Positions 23,431 to 35,569 of a DNA stretch of 64,000 bases are shown here, piece by piece. The first letter of the stretch is position 1. Each line of letters opens with the position of its first letter. The position numbers and the translations under genes are program-made. Source of the stretch: Leucocoprinus leucothites (taxonomy: Eukaryota > Basidiomycota > Agaricomycetes > Agaricales > Agaricaceae); NCBI GenBank assembly GCA_013368445.1, contig JAACJO010000016.1:434001-498000 (forward strand), written 5' to 3'. Below the pieces are notes generated by a model, which made no database searches, was not told the origin of the DNA, and saw nothing but the letters and a program-made list of their open reading frames with translations.

Positions 23431-25454
23431 ATGTCTTGTTCATTTACTGTCAAGAAGCGACTAGCTCGGGTAATGATCTTCGATGCCGTAGCGGCCGCAT
23501 TACACATATGTTTGTGGCTGGTTGTAGAAGTGATGGGGTCCTCTATCGACGTCGAAGACATCGGTGTGATGATCATACTATCGTTACCGTTGCTATCGGT
23601 GTTTGTGCACAACATACTCCGGTAAGTTGAAGATGGGTCAAACAGGCTAGTCCAAATCTCTGATTTCGACGCAGCTTGAAACTACGGTCTTGGAAATATT
23701 GCTGGCGTATCTTTGAGCTTGTTTACTCGCTCTTAGAGCTCATTGCAGGTGTGTGCAGAGCATCGACTTCGTAGTTCAATTAACCAATTTATCCAGTTGG
23801 CTTCCAGACACTGATTGCCGTTTATGCGAGTGTGGAGTCCGATAATAGTTCCAAATACCTGGCATATATTGTTGCGGGTTTTCTTTTTATCCTCGTGGGC
23901 GCTCAGATATTCACAATTTATTGTTCATCGCGAGACGTATGGTGTCTGGGAGCAAGGAGCTTTTTCCATCCTTACAGCCTGTCGCGGGTGCCGAACAGTC
24001 GTGAAGATCAATCGAGGGAAATTTTTGGCTCTTTCGTATGGAGGCGGCGATATGAGTTTAGTTTCCTTCTATTGTCCAGAAAGCTTATTCTGATGATTTC
24101 CTGATTTTGCAGCCCAGAATCTCGCCTTTCCGTATGGGCACGTAGTTGCTTTGCAATCCTCTGCGCTGCTTTGATCGCAGTCATCGCATTATACCAATTT
24201 GTACTGAAGCCGGTGGGGATATCGGGGGGCAACCGGGTCTACGTCAAGGCTTATCGGGGCACCAACCCCGACAGTTATATTAAGTATTTCCTCGTGGGTG
24301 GATTAGTTGTATGTATTCAAAATTCTGTCTGTACCTGATCGTAAGCTCACTACGGGAAGGTCTTTCCACCATCTTATAATATCACGGGCCCTTTGAATGA
24401 TACAATTACCTTCGGTATCATCGGACAATCTGGGCTTGTCACACCAACGCCCGACGGTAAGATCAATATTTCCTTCGACGTGACTAATTTTCATGAACGC
24501 CGTTAGGTTGCAGGGAGAACGTGGACATTGGGACTGAACGGACCACAGTTCTCTGCGAATGGAATTCCACAGAGACTGCTCTGGCACCACAGATTGCTCC
24601 GGCAACAGAGATTATGTTCACTGTTGACTTCTCTAAGGTTGCCCCTCATTTACCTCCTCATGCATCATTCTATATATATAATGGTGGATTAAGCGTGGCA
24701 GAAGAAATAGTCGAGACTATGCAACCGACAATTGTCAGGCCAGGAATACATGTCTCTGGGGTTGTCACACCGCTTTTCCGGAAACCCTTCAATACGCGGA
24801 GTATTCGGTCCGCTGTTTTTGGAATTCCCGGGTCGAAGGTACGAGTACTTATTGTGGACGGACACATAGAGCCGTTTCTCTAACTTCAGGGCAACAGGGT
24901 GAACCGATGTATACATTATACAAGATAAACGAACTACTTCCTAACCCGTCACCTCCCGATGTGAATATCAGTCGGACTGCCTCGCTACGTCTCGTGCTTC
25001 ACCGCCCAACCAGCACACTGACGGAGGTGGACGCACGAGAAGACACCGTCTTCAGTGGCCTCGGGTTTATCGGAGGAATCTGGACGGCCGTGAATGGAAT
25101 ATATGCTGCTATCTTTGGCTCTACCCTGCTGTTGGTTCTCTTCGGTACGCAGTTCTGATTCGTTCCGGACAGTTGATTTTCCTGACCGATGCTAACTGGA
25201 GAATAGGCACCAAACCATTGTCCGTATATGGCCTTGTCCATTTATTCAACAAAAAGCTGCCGAATCTTTACACGGACAAGAGTTTGGAAATTACGCAGGC
25301 CGACCGTGACGACGTCCACCGTATAATCCGCCAACACTTACTGGATGTGGATAACGATGAGGCGAGTAGCCAACACTCTGAAAAGGACACAGAGAGCGAC
25401 AAACAGGGGTATGAGCCAGAGTATGAGCCATTGGACCTTGAGGGTCGCAACTAG
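23431..25454 (+). pseudogene. Cassette gene T, copy A: multi-pass membrane protein with a nonsense codon
   Basis: Same gene as 31643-33702 and 45842-47896. Exon 1 (23431-23621) encodes two hydrophobic segments. Exon 2 reads WKYCWRIFELVYSLLEL. Exon 3 has LAYIVAGFLFILVGAQIFTI. The presumed outside domain carries Asn-Xaa-Ser/Thr sites (YNITGP, WNST). The last membrane segment is GFIGGIWTAVNGIYAAIFGS, followed by KPLSVYGLVHLF and an acidic tail ending DLEGRN. The codon at 24102-24104 is TGA, where copies C and D read Trp (...MISW). A GTTTCC-TTTGCAG intron over this stop does not restore phase. The copy is therefore probably dead, or truncated after about 175 residues. The tail is about 20 residues shorter than in copy C. 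Function unknown. Confidence 0.75.
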
Positions 25455-26495
25455 GAGTATCTGAGTGAGCCTTTGTACCTTGAGTCGATTCGCACTGAAC
25501 GCTTGTGGTCCGTTTTTAGTACTTGATGTACTGTTTGTTGGCAACCTTTTTTTTCCCCATTGCGACACTTATGTTTCAATTGTTCGGTATTCTATTTCGT
25601 CTGTCTTTTTCCCTATAGGACTTCCCTGTCACAGTGTAAAGCGCGTAGTCTATAGGATCCAATGATCATCAACGACCCGGTGCTGGTGGGCTTTGTTGGC
25701 TCTATATTGGCGCAGGAATCCCAGATACTCGTATCCTTGCGCCTCGGGCGAAAAACGCAGCTCGACGAAGGATGTCGTTCCTGTGTGCCGCAATCATCCT
25801 TTATTGGGTGTGTTGTCTCTCGTTACTGGCATGATCGTGAGCGTCTGATGTTTGAGGAGTACCAAAGCTGAGGTAGCCATCATGATATATCGCATGATCA
25901 TTTTACGCGACAGAGAGAACTATTGCAAATCGTAGTTCAAGGGAAGGGGGCGAGAACAGTTGTTTTTTCGACTTGGACATGGATATCATAGTGTAGATGA
26001 AGGTCAGGTTGGACACGAAGATAGGGGCGTAAGCAAACATTCAAGGAAGTCGATATAAATTACTGATGCTCGTAGGCCTCGTTATCCGGTCCTTGGAGAG
26101 GGTGTAGGCGTGGCGAGATAATTCGCTTGAAACCTGGAGCTTGACACGGCCGCTCTGCGGCAGTCGTTCAATGAATAAAATGAATAAGGGACATACTTTA
26201 AATGAGATTTTCCGATGCGCCAGCTACTTGAGTTCCTGGTTTGGGTTCTTCTTTTGCGTGCGCCTTGGGATTCGAGGAGTTCCTAGTCGGATTCCTGATC
26301 GTAGGCTGTCTAATTAATTGACCATATGTCTGTGTGATCGTCAACAGACTCCCGTGCTAAGTTCAGGTTATTCCCCAATATCGTACTGGAGCCAGGGAAG
26401 GCGCACCGGTACGATCATGAAGCGCCTGATGACCCACCATTCGGCGAGCCATGAGAGGTTGCGTACGATTGATCCTGCTGTTATGGCCGTATCAT
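25455..26495. other. 3' flank of T copy A, duplicated downstream
   Basis: No intact gene. Stretches at about 25640-25920 and 25960-26390 recur at about 27250-27560 and 28030-28470 with scattered substitutions, as part of a tandem duplication that also copied the end of T. Confidence 0.6.
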
Positions 26496-26735
26496 AAGCT
26501 GTGTAAGTGAATGCGCAAAATGTTTGAATATACTTGTATACAATGCGAAGTCTTGTGGTTCAATCTCGGTGAAGCGGAAAGAGTTCTAGGGAATGAAGGA
26601 AGAATAAGCAGCGGTTTCTGTGGCACGTAACTTGTCGCATTTCGTTCCTTGAGTTTGGAAAACCTGTGGTGATTCGGGGATGTCGATGCAGGGTGATCCA
26701 AGCGGGTGAGAAAAGCGGGGCACTGGACTGGCATA
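26496..26735 (-). pseudogene. Inverted fragment of the 5' part of a D gene
   Basis: About 240 bp match, on the minus strand, the leader found beside D copies 1 and 2 (28640-28810 plus strand; 38340-38560 minus strand). It includes the stretch around gtggtgattcgg and gatgcagggtgat. It is cut off at both ends and directly abuts the partial T copy B, which points to a rearrangement junction near 26735. Confidence 0.6.
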
Positions 26736-27250
26736 TACATTATAAAAGGTAAACAAATTACTTCCCAACCCATCACTTCCTGATGTGAATATCAACCAGA
26801 CTGCTTCGCTACGTCTTGTGCTTCACCGCCCAATGAGCATGCTTACAGAGGTGGACAAACAAGAAGACACCATCTTGAGTGGCATCGGGTTTATCGGAGG
26901 AATCTGGACGGCCGTGAATGGAATATATGCTGCTATCTTTGGCTCTACGCTGATGTTGGTTCTCTTCGGTACGCAGCTCTGGTTCGTCCCAGACAGTTGA
27001 TATTCCTGACCGATGCCAACTGGAGAATAGGCACCAAACCGCTGTCTGTATATGGCCTTGTTCATATATTCCAAAAAAAGCGGCCGAATCTTTACACGGA
27101 CAAGGATTTGAAAATTACGCAGGCTGACCGCGACGAGATCCACCGTATTATCCACCAACACTTACTGGATGTGGATAGCGAAGAGACGAGTAGCGGACAG
27201 TCTGAAAAGGACGCAGAGAGTGACAAACAGGAGTATGAACCAGAGTATAA
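26736..27250 (+). pseudogene. Partial T copy B: last exons only
   Basis: Encodes the C-terminal part of T: LLPNPSLPDVNINQTASLRL, the membrane segment GFIGGIWTAVNGIYAAIFGS, a 49-bp intron-like gap, then KPLSVYGLVHIFQKKRPNLY and an acidic tail. It is closest to copy A. The tail runs out of homology at about 27250, where it fuses to 3' flank sequence. No promoter or N-terminal half is present, so this is a tandem-duplication product rather than a gene. Confidence 0.8.
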
Positions 27251-28829
27251 GAGCAGAGTCTATAGGATCCAATGGTCATTAACAGCCCAGTGGGCTTCGT
27301 TGGTTCTACAATAGTGCATCCCAGATGCTCGTTTTCTTGCGCCTCCGACGGAAAACGCAGTTCGACGAAGGACGCCGTTTCTGTGTCTCACGTCGTCCCT
27401 TGACTGAGTGTGTCGCCTCTTGTTACTGGTATAATCGTGAGCGTCTGCTGTTTGAGGAGTACCAAAGGTGAGGTCGCCATGCAGGATACGGTGGTGATAC
27501 AGGTAGCCATCGTGATACATCGCATGCTTATTCTATGCGACAGAGAGAACAGTTGCAAACCGTAGTTCAAGGGAGAGGACCGAGACAGGCCCCTGGTATA
27601 TGCCTACGGAGGGTCGATCCGAACTTGACCTTTTCGCCATTTGTGTCTGGGAGTTTTCGGCGAGCAAACGTCCGCACCCGGAACAGACCACCCTAATTAG
27701 CCCCATGGAGTCCGCACCCCAACCAAGGCGCGACTAAGGTCCGTCTCCTGGATCAGGCATCATTGCTGACGGGCCCTCCGACTCTCTGCTGGGTGTTGAG
27801 GTCTGCATCAATGGCTGGAGCGCTACCAGAGCCGCTTGAAAGTGGTCACTTTCGGAGGTTTGTGTCTGCAAAATCCGATCGACCCCCGCAGGCAGATATC
27901 CCTTGTGGTGGAGGGGATATCATACCTCGCCGGTTTTTTGACCCTAGTGTTTGCATATATCGGGCCATACCCAATTTTTCGGAGTTCGTCCGCGCCAGGA
28001 TCAATCTTCTATAGGCATACGCCAGGGGCCTAGCTAGAGGAGTTTTTATTTGCACCTGGACATAGATATCGTAATGTAGGTGAAGGTCAGGTTGGACACG
28101 AAGGTAGGGGTGTAAGTGCACAATCAAGGAAGGGGATATAAGGTAACGGATCCCAGGACGTCGGCCTTGTTACCCACTGCTTGGAGAATGTGTGAGCGGT
28201 GAGATAATTGCCTGAGGCTCAACACGATGATTCTGCAACAGCTGTTCAACGAATAGGGAAATATTGTTAAATGAGATTTTCGACGCACCAGCTACTGGAG
28301 TTCCTGATTTAGACTATTCCTTTTCTGTGTGCACCAAAAAGACTGTGGGTTGCTGAATTTCCGAGTCGGATGCAGGCTGTCTGAAGAATTTCCGTATACC
28401 CGCGTGATCGCCAAAAGACCCCCATGCTTTCAGGCTATTCCCCAATATCATACTGAAGCGAGGGGAGGGCACACCGGTATGGTCATCGATGAGCCTGGTG
28501 GGGCTCCGTGCGGTGCACCACGAGGGAATTGTTTGTGATTGGCTCTCTTCCTATGGCCAATAAGCCATGCAATTCAATGCGCAATATGTAGAATGCACTT
28601 AGACTTGCAAGCAGTCAAGTCGTCGACTCGTCCATGTCCTGGATTGTGGGAAAGCGGAACATGTCTCGTGCCCCTTTTTGCTTACCATCAGTGAGACTCC
28701 CGCTTGAATCGCCACTCTGCATCGCCATCTCCAAATCACCACAATTTTTCCAAATTCAAGGAACGAGATGCGACAAGTTACGCATAGCTACAGAAACAGC
28801 TGCTTAATCTTCTCATATCGCCTAAAACT

Positions 28830-30489
28830 CTCTGCGCTTCACTGAAATTGAATCACAACTCGGAAGGCTTCGCGTTGTATGCAGTGGGTGCGCCAGACGT
28901 GCTTGGGCAAAAGCTCCCTGATGCATATACCTCGATTCGCGAGGAGACGGATCTCATCAGCCAATCGTAGCAGGCTCTCAACGCAGCCAGGGTGCAGTCG
29001 TGAATACCCCAGAATTTGCCGGGCTTCGAGTACAGGATTGCCGACTTGGATCCCTTGATTCAAGATCGAGGAGGACGTGAAGGTATGTTGTACTTCGTAC
29101 GCGGATACATCCGCACTGACGCAATAATTCGAACATGGTAGCGCTTCCCCTATCACCATTCCTGATATGCCGACTACTTCAGCGTCAACATCTTTACTCG
29201 CCATCAGGACACCGGCGTTACTAGGACCTCCTCGTGAAGCAGGGTGAGTGGGGCCTCATGCTGAGATTTGCAGTGTGACTGACTGAGCGTGTACAGTTTG
29301 TCCAGACCCTCATTTCGGAGAAACCGGAGGACATGGTCAATGGCCGCTGCGCTGTCCTCGCTTCTATCTCATTGTCTGTAAATCCGCCTGATGACACTCT
29401 CAAACCGATTCTTCTCCTGCTGACCTACATCCCGCACGAGTTCCCGAGCTCGACCTCGGGGGTACGCACGTTTCTGAAGCCCTGGGACATCTTACTTATC
29501 CATCTCTAGATACTTCGAAACTCGTAGGTGTATCAAATCTACTTAGAGTTTCATTACTAATATTAAATTGCTAGGCTCAGCAATTATCGCGTCCTACGGA
29601 GCTTAACAAAGAAATGGTGTCCGAGACGCGAAGAGCATAGCGATTTCTACGGCCTTGTTTTCAGGTGTAACACGAACCCTCGTGTCACGACTGCGCATAG
29701 ATGGCAGCAAGTAGACATTACCGCTCGAATGAAGCAACCAACAGATACCTGGTTGTTCTTCGGCGGGCTGCTAACCAGTACGGTACAACATGCTTCTACA
29801 ATCGCGAAGGGCTTTAGTACTACGCAAAGCCATCAGGCCTTCCTGCTGAAGGATTTGACACTCAATAATGGACAGAACTACTAGTTGATGTGAGAGGACT
29901 ATTACACTGAAATCCCTTTGCTGACATTGCTCTCCCAGACCACCAATTATCTGGTCAAGGGAACGGTCTCCGCTCGAAAGAACGTATGGCCTCAGAACAT
30001 CTACGAAGTCAACCAGCTCTATAATGCTGGTGTGCTAAAGGTCGCCTTTGTCGGACTTCAGTGCGCTAGCTTCGACCAGGAAGTGCACAAATCATTCCTC
30101 GAGCATGCTGACCCATTCTCCCAAGCGAAGTGGAAGCCGATGAACACTGGAACGATCTCGACCATCAACGCCAACAATCCGGATTCCTCAACAACTGGGA
30201 TTAAAGGCCCTGAAATCGGTGCTACGAGTAACCTCTTGGCCAAGCCTGCAGGTACTCCTGTCAAACCAGCCCTTGGTATTTCGCGGCCTATCTCTCCTAC
30301 GCCCCTGGGTATGTAACCACTGGATTTGGCGCTGTGGCTACCAACCTTGGCCTCGAAAACGATGGAGCTTGTAATACTACGGCGGCTCTGCTAGCTCTAG
30401 ATACTAGCCAAGGACTACCCCTATCTACTGGGACCGAGGATGTTCTGACTGCTGAGAATACCATAGCTGGGTATCGACGCTCCTTGTAG
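28830..30489 (+). pseudogene. Cassette gene D, copy 1: decayed DUF6697-like gene
   Basis: Plus-strand homologue of 50631-52564. The coiled-coil exon is recognisable (about 28845-29010, with DAYTSIREETDLI) but has no start codon and has a TAG near 29008. Later exons keep EEPEDMVNGRCAVLASI (about 29320), LSNYRVLRSLTKKWCP (about 29575) and YEVNQLYNAGVLKVAFVGLQ (about 30005). A frameshift near 30310 puts the normal C-terminal tail (...TTGFGAVATNLGLEN) out of frame behind a stop. Several independent lesions mark it as dead. Confidence 0.8.
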
Positions 30490-30589
30490 TGTACTTGTTA
30501 ACCTCGATTTATGTAGCCATATAATAATATTGTATCGTTAATGCGCATTGTGTCAAGAGTGACTCTGAGAATGAGATGAGGTCAGCAGT

Positions 30590-30830
30590 CAAACGTTGTT
30601 TTCTTTGATCATGAAACCCCTTATTTATTGTTGCGGGCTGCTAGTATCTCGTGCCTTTCCGATGAGTTCCCCATTCTTATCTCTTGCATTCTGCCTCAAG
30701 CGCCATACTTAGTAGATTCATCGGACTTCGATGCTGGCAAATGGCGGTGCATGATTACAGAGGAGAGCAATCATAAGCACCGCCGCGTTGTTTGAGTGAG
30801 TGGCTAGGTCTATCCCATGGATCTCGCTTA
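30590..30830 (+). pseudogene. Cassette gene M, copy 0: 5' remnant
   Basis: The sequence from about 30600 matches, in the opposite orientation, the start of the M region downstream of D copy 2 (36700-36500), including the cttatttattgttgc stretch and ataagcaccgccg near 30775. Homology ends around 30830, so only the leader and the first codons remain. Confidence 0.5.
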
Positions 30831-31642
30831 TCTTTATGTCAGATTTATCTAGGGAAGGGGCTGCTCAAATACACGCCCCCATCTCATTCTTCCCTGTCTG
30901 TGTGCGAAGACTCACTACTTGACTAATAGAACCCGTTCTCTAACACCCCAAAGCTCCCCCTTCCCAACCACCCCTCGAATGATCGACAGCAAACGCCCAC
31001 TTACCCAGGGTACACGGTTTATCCAATGCTTTCACCAATATTGACCCCTTAGTACACTCGGAATTTGTCCAGTGTTCACTCAGACGATGATTGTAGTGAA
31101 AACGAGACCGGAATCACTGATGGGATGTCCAAACGGTGGTGAATCTCAGACGCATTGAACAGGGCCACACCTAATCAGAAACCTTGTACCAAGTAACTCT
31201 CTTCGGGTCCAGGAGGAATAAGTCCCAGTCGTACAACCTAACACCCCTTGCCGACTTTTATGCAAAGCTCCGGCATCAGATATTGAGTTCGATTGTGGGG
31301 TCACTTCAAACTCGCAGCCAACTCTATCACATTTGGATGGATCCGCAAAAACTCAAACAGAACCTATAATATCATATTGCATCCAGGACTAAATGTGCCT
31401 CCCGTCTCCATTTTCCTGTTTCTATTGTATCTTATTGTTTCTATCATTTAAATACAGTATGCCACAGAAGTGTATTCCTTTGTGGTTTCCCCCCCCGTAA
31501 TACGCCCGCTTTTCATCCTGTCACATAACGTTCTTTACAGTGTGACTACTAGTAACAATGTTCCATAGGGTAGAATAAGACTATTTTTCCCTGTCGCGAT
31601 AGGTAAAAGCAAGCTAGCCAACAATCAAGACATCAAGTACTA
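30831..31642. other. Intergenic; inversion boundary between cassette copies
   Basis: Lies between the plus-strand cassette and the 3' end of the minus-strand T copy C. About 31540-31640 matches the 3' flank of T copy D (45730-45841). The rest has no supported gene. Confidence 0.4.
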
Positions 31643-33702
31643 TCAAGGTTTTTCTCCTTCGTGTTCGATGCGAGCCGGTTGAAGGTATAGGATCTCACTC
31701 TGATGCTCCTCGGGATTGCGACCCTCGAGATCCAAGGGCTCATACTCGTACTCCTGATCGCGACCTCCTTCTGCATCTTTTTCAGAGTGTTGGCTACTCG
31801 GTTTATCGCTATCCACATCTATTAAGTGTTGGCGGATTATACGGTAGATGTCGTCACGTTCAGCTTGTGTAATCTCCGAACTCTTGTCTGTGTAAAGACT
31901 GGGCCGCTTTTTGTAGAATAAAGGAATAAGGCCATATACAGATAGCGGTTTGGTGCCTATTCTTCAGTTAGCATCGATCAGGAATCCAAGATGAATCAAA
32001 AATGCGTACCGAAGAGAACCAACGTCAGCGTACAGCCAAAGATGGTAGCAAATACTCCGTTGACAGTCGTCCACAGTCCTCCGATAAACCCGAGGCCAGC
32101 GACGATGACGTCTTCTCGTGTGTCCACTTCTAAAAGCACACTGTCTGGACGGTGAAGCACGAGACGTATCGAGGCAGTCTGGCTGGTATTCACGTCGGGA
32201 GGTGACGGGTTAGGAAGTAGTTCATTTATCTTGAACAACCGATATATTTCATCGTCCTGTTACCCGAGAATTAGGACAATGTTTTGCATCGTCTGTCCAT
32301 ATTAAGTACTGTACCTTCGACGAAGAGATTCCAAAAATGGCGGACCGAATACTCGTTGTCTGGAAAGTCTGTCGCAAAAGTGGTGTGGAAACCCCAAGGA
32401 CATGCATTCCTGGTCTGAGTATGGTTGGCTGTATAGTCGAGATTGTTTCTCTTGCGCTGTCCAATCTACCATCGTATAGATAAAATAATGCATGAGAAGG
32501 TAGATCAGGGGTGACCCTGGAGAAATCAACACTGAAAATAACCTCCGTAGTCAGAGCGATCTCTGTGGAGTTCCATTGGCAGAGGACAGCAGCCTGATCA
32601 CGAACAATAATCGTATTCCCCTCGCAACCTGTTGGTGTTTATGAAAACTAGTCATGTAGGAAACATTGATCTTACTGGGCGTTGGCACAAGCTCAGGTTG
32701 TTCGAGGATACTGAGGGTAATTATGTCATTTGAAGGGCCTGTGATATTATAAGGCGGTGGGAAGACCTTCTTGTATTGAGTTTACAGTCACGGATAGATA
32801 GAATTTGAGTACGTACAACCAATCCACCTCCGGGGGAATGCACATGATAGCTGCTATCGAGAGTTTGCCGATAAACCTTGAAGTAGACTTGTCCACTCGA
32901 TAATATGTCCACCGGCTTCACCACGAACTGATACAGTGCAACGAATGCGATTATAGCTGCACAGAGTATTGCACAACAACTACGCGCCCATAGGGAAAGG
33001 GGAGCTTCTGGGCTGCAATCATACCAGGAGATCATAAGAATAAGGATTTTGGACGAAAAAAGGAAACTGAACTCATATCGCGGCTTCCAGACAAGAGAGC
33101 CAAAGATTTCTCTTGATTGATCTTCGCTCCTGTTGGGCACCCGTGACAGGTTGTAAGCACGGAAAAGGCTCCTTGTACCTAGAAGCCATATGTCCCGTAA
33201 CGAACAATAAATCATCAATATCTGAGCCAACACAAGGGTGATTAGAAAGCTTGCAACGACATATGCAAGATATCGGGAACTAGGATCAAAAAATCCTGGA
33301 CTTGTAGGTAAGAAAGCAACATCAAGCGCCTGGTAGCCGACTGGATAAATACGTTAGCTAAGCTATGAAGCCAGTGTCCCATACAAACCTGCAATGAGCT
33401 CCAACAGTGAGTATAAAAGCTCGAAAATACGCCAACAGTATTTCCAAGACCGTACTTTCAAGCTGTGCCAAAATAAGAAATTTGGACCAGTATGTTTGAT
33501 CCATCTCTTACCGGAGTATGTTGTGCACAGTCACTGATAGCAGCGGTAATATCAGGACTACGGCACTGATCACGACATCCTTAGGGGCCACCGACTCCAG
33601 CACCTGTCCTACAACCGAAAGAAGCCAAAAGAGTAATGTTGCTAGACCATCGAATATCATGACCTGAGTCAGTCGCTTCTTGAAAGAAAAAGAAAAAGAC
33701 AT
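31643..33702 (-). CDS. Cassette gene T, copy C: multi-pass membrane protein, intact copy
   Basis: Roughly 550 residues in seven or more exons, starting at ATG 33702. Order: basic N-terminus (FKKRLTQ), two hydrophobic segments in exon 1 (33702-33512), WKYCWRIFELLYSLLELIAG, membrane segment LAYVVASFLITLVLAQILMI, another around CAILCAAIIAFVALYQFVV, and a presumed outside domain of about 200 residues with NIT and NST glycosylation sites. Then come the last membrane segment GFIGGLWTTVNGVFATIFGC, KPLSVYGLIPLF and an acidic cytoplasmic-type tail with ITQAERDDIYRIIRQHLLDV. I found no stop or frameshift, unlike copies A and D: it has Trp at the TGA site of A, and Pro-Arg (no stop) at the TAG site of D. 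Similar proteins recur in Agaricomycetes without known function. Neighbours are M and D, same strand, upstream. Confidence 0.72.
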
Positions 33703-34462
33703 GGCTCTGGTGGAAAGAGAGAGGGATTTTTGCTATATCGAGGTTGAACGGTTCTTCTGTCAAACATTTATATCGACAGAGGTTCTATTAACGGATCTTT
33801 TGATGCTGTTAAATCCCCTGCTTCAGAATCTGAATCATCGTGTTAACAATAAGCGACAATACTACTTCCAAAATATCTGATGTTCATAGCGATATACATA
33901 CTACGCGAATTCGACCAGCACTTCGTTGACAAAGGGAGCGCGGCCAATAATTGAAAAGGGTTGTTGGAGGTCTAGGGCGAAGTTTTGGGGAAGGCAAGAT
34001 CGGTGAGCGGACCAAGTGCCACTTCCGATGATAGCGGACGGGAATGAAAGGGAAGCTCCGCGCTCAGTTCTTATTAAACAAAGATAAGATTTGATGGTAA
34101 ACTTGTCAATCCTGTTTCACGGTCCCTTCACTTTTCGCATAGCTTGTTTCAGGTCTCCAGGGCTCATGATATCAACTCGGCGGATCTCGTCGGGGCGTCG
34201 TTATTATGAGGTACTCACAGTAGTCGGACCTAGTCATTCATCGGCATCGTTAAGAGGTTGGGATAACATGGTGGGCATGCTGCATAGTCTGGGAATCACG
34301 ATGGGATGCCAAACATCCTTTTTCGCAAAGGAGCGACATTGGGCTTGCCCGCTAGGCAGGAGTTGAAGCAAATTGATTCAAGATGTTCCACTTCTCGCCA
34401 TGGTCTAGGATGCAGGGTGCTCTTTCAATAGGGCGCCTAAGGAAAAGTTGCCATAAGGGATA
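33703..34462. other. 5' flank of T copy C
   Basis: Promoter-side sequence, largely alignable with 47897-48880 upstream of T copy D. No further gene is seen. Confidence 0.5.
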
Positions 34463-34472
34463 GAGATAAGAG
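34463..34472 (+). repeat. Left target-site duplication (10 bp) of a TIR element
   Basis: gagataagag, repeated exactly at 35190-35199. The paralogous unfilled site is at about 48881-48899. Confidence 0.7.
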
Positions 34473-35189
34473 GGATTATTCTAAATGGGAGCCCCGGTTT
34501 CTCACAATTCAATATCAATTTAGACTACAAATCCTGGGAATGCAAAGGGGTTTCAATTGTGACCAATTGTGACAGGCCCGGTGCACCTCCACGGTGCTCG
34601 CCGAGGAAGCCGGCTAAGTCAGCCACTAGGATGGCAGTTGTACTCTGCCTCTGCGCTCAGGCGGAACGGAGGTATTACTGATGGCGGCCATTTCTATATC
34701 GGGCAATCTGGTATCAAAGTCTGCACATCCGAGAACTTCATGATTACCTGGCGGCCTCGCCACCTTCACGGTACTAGCCCTCCCAATTTTTCACTTCATG
34801 ACCCCAATCCTCCATATATTCACTTGGGACTATCATTCATCTCGTCACCTTGCATTACCAATGTGTGGAAGAAGTATATCAAAAAGATTCCCGTTGGGTG
34901 CCCATTCTGTGACCGTCCAGCAGAGGCAGCAGCTCAAGAGCTATGGGGCAAGGGCAGTGGTAAGGTTGATGAAGTATTTTGATTCATACGTTATCTTTGA
35001 CCGCTACAAAGTACCGTACCCAGGATCAAGCACAATTATTGAGAACTACCTTACAATATATCCTAGGCTCCGGAGGTTCCGGTAAGTGATCAGTGGCGCT
35101 AATCATACTTGGCGTCACACTGGACCCTGCTGGAAGCCCGGGTTCCCATTTAAGCCCGTGTGAAACCGGGTTCCCAATTAGAATGATCC
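34473..35189 (+). mobile_element. 717-bp non-autonomous TIR element, possibly Mutator-like, with coding-like cargo
   Basis: The left end reads ggattattctaaatgggag and the reversed right end ggatcattctaattgggaa. The imperfect TIRs run for about 32 bases. A 10-bp direct repeat flanks the element; 9-11 bp duplications suit Mutator-like elements. The other cassette copy (48881-48899) lacks the insert and reads straight through, which dates insertion after the duplication. Inside, 34569-34982 (+) is an open frame of 137 codons with protein-like content. No transposase is present, so the superfamily is inferred from the duplication length only. Confidence 0.72.
34569..34982 (+). CDS. Coding-like segment inside the TIR element
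   Basis: Open frame of 137 codons including GGHFYIGQSGIKVCTSENFM, RPRHLHGTSPPNFSLHDPNP, and a GLSFISSPCITNVWKKY stretch. The composition is that of a folded protein rather than chance, but I recognise no family. It has no good start context and ends within the element. It may be a captured host gene fragment or a piece of a longer lost transposon gene. Confidence 0.4.
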   Translation: MTGPVHLHGARRGSRLSQPLGWQLYSASALRRNGGITDGGHFYIGQSGIKVCTSENFMITWRPRHLHGTSPPNFSLHDPNPPYIHLGLSFISSPCITNVWKKYIKKIPVGCPFCDRPAEAAAQELWGKGSGKVDEVF

Positions 35190-35199
35190 GAGATAAGAG
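35190..35199 (+). repeat. Right target-site duplication (10 bp) of the TIR element
   Basis: Exact copy of 34463-34472. Confidence 0.7.
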
Positions 35200-35569
35200 C
35201 TCATCAGGACAATTTCTAAATGTGATCCTATGCGAGATGATGTCCAGTTGAAATACAAATAGAACAAAGTGATGGAGGTGGACAAAGCGGTGTAGATCGA
35301 CGCTGAGTACTTTATGCGGAAGGATCAAAAAACCACGGCCAATAGAGTTGTATCATGATGGTTCCCAGAGTGTGCCACATACACTATGTAATCTGCTTTC
35401 GGATGCCGTTAATTAATGATAGAACCGGAGAGAACCCCACAGCCTCTTCTCTCATCTCCTGATTGATGAGACCAATTAAGGAAGCTAAAGTCAGGGTTTC
35501 AACTCGGGTTTTATTTGGGTTAATGTTCCTCTTGCAACACTTGTTGCTGGACAGGAATCACGATTCCTT

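Larger units (their letters stand above)
24914..28470 (+). repeat. Imperfect tandem duplication of the T 3' end and flank
   Basis: The unit at about 24914-26390 (end of T copy A plus flank) is repeated at about 26736-28470. Matching landmarks are tctataggatccaatg (about 25653 and 27259), gaggagtaccaaag (about 25855 and 27454) and gaaggtcaggttggacacga (about 26000 and 28081). Extra sequence (27590-28030) separates parts of the second unit. Confidence 0.65.

Noticed and set aside
24061..24111. Treating the TGA in T copy A as lying inside a GTTTCC...TTTGCAG intron
   Set aside because: Removing it puts the following conserved exon out of frame, and copies C and D read through this stretch as coding.
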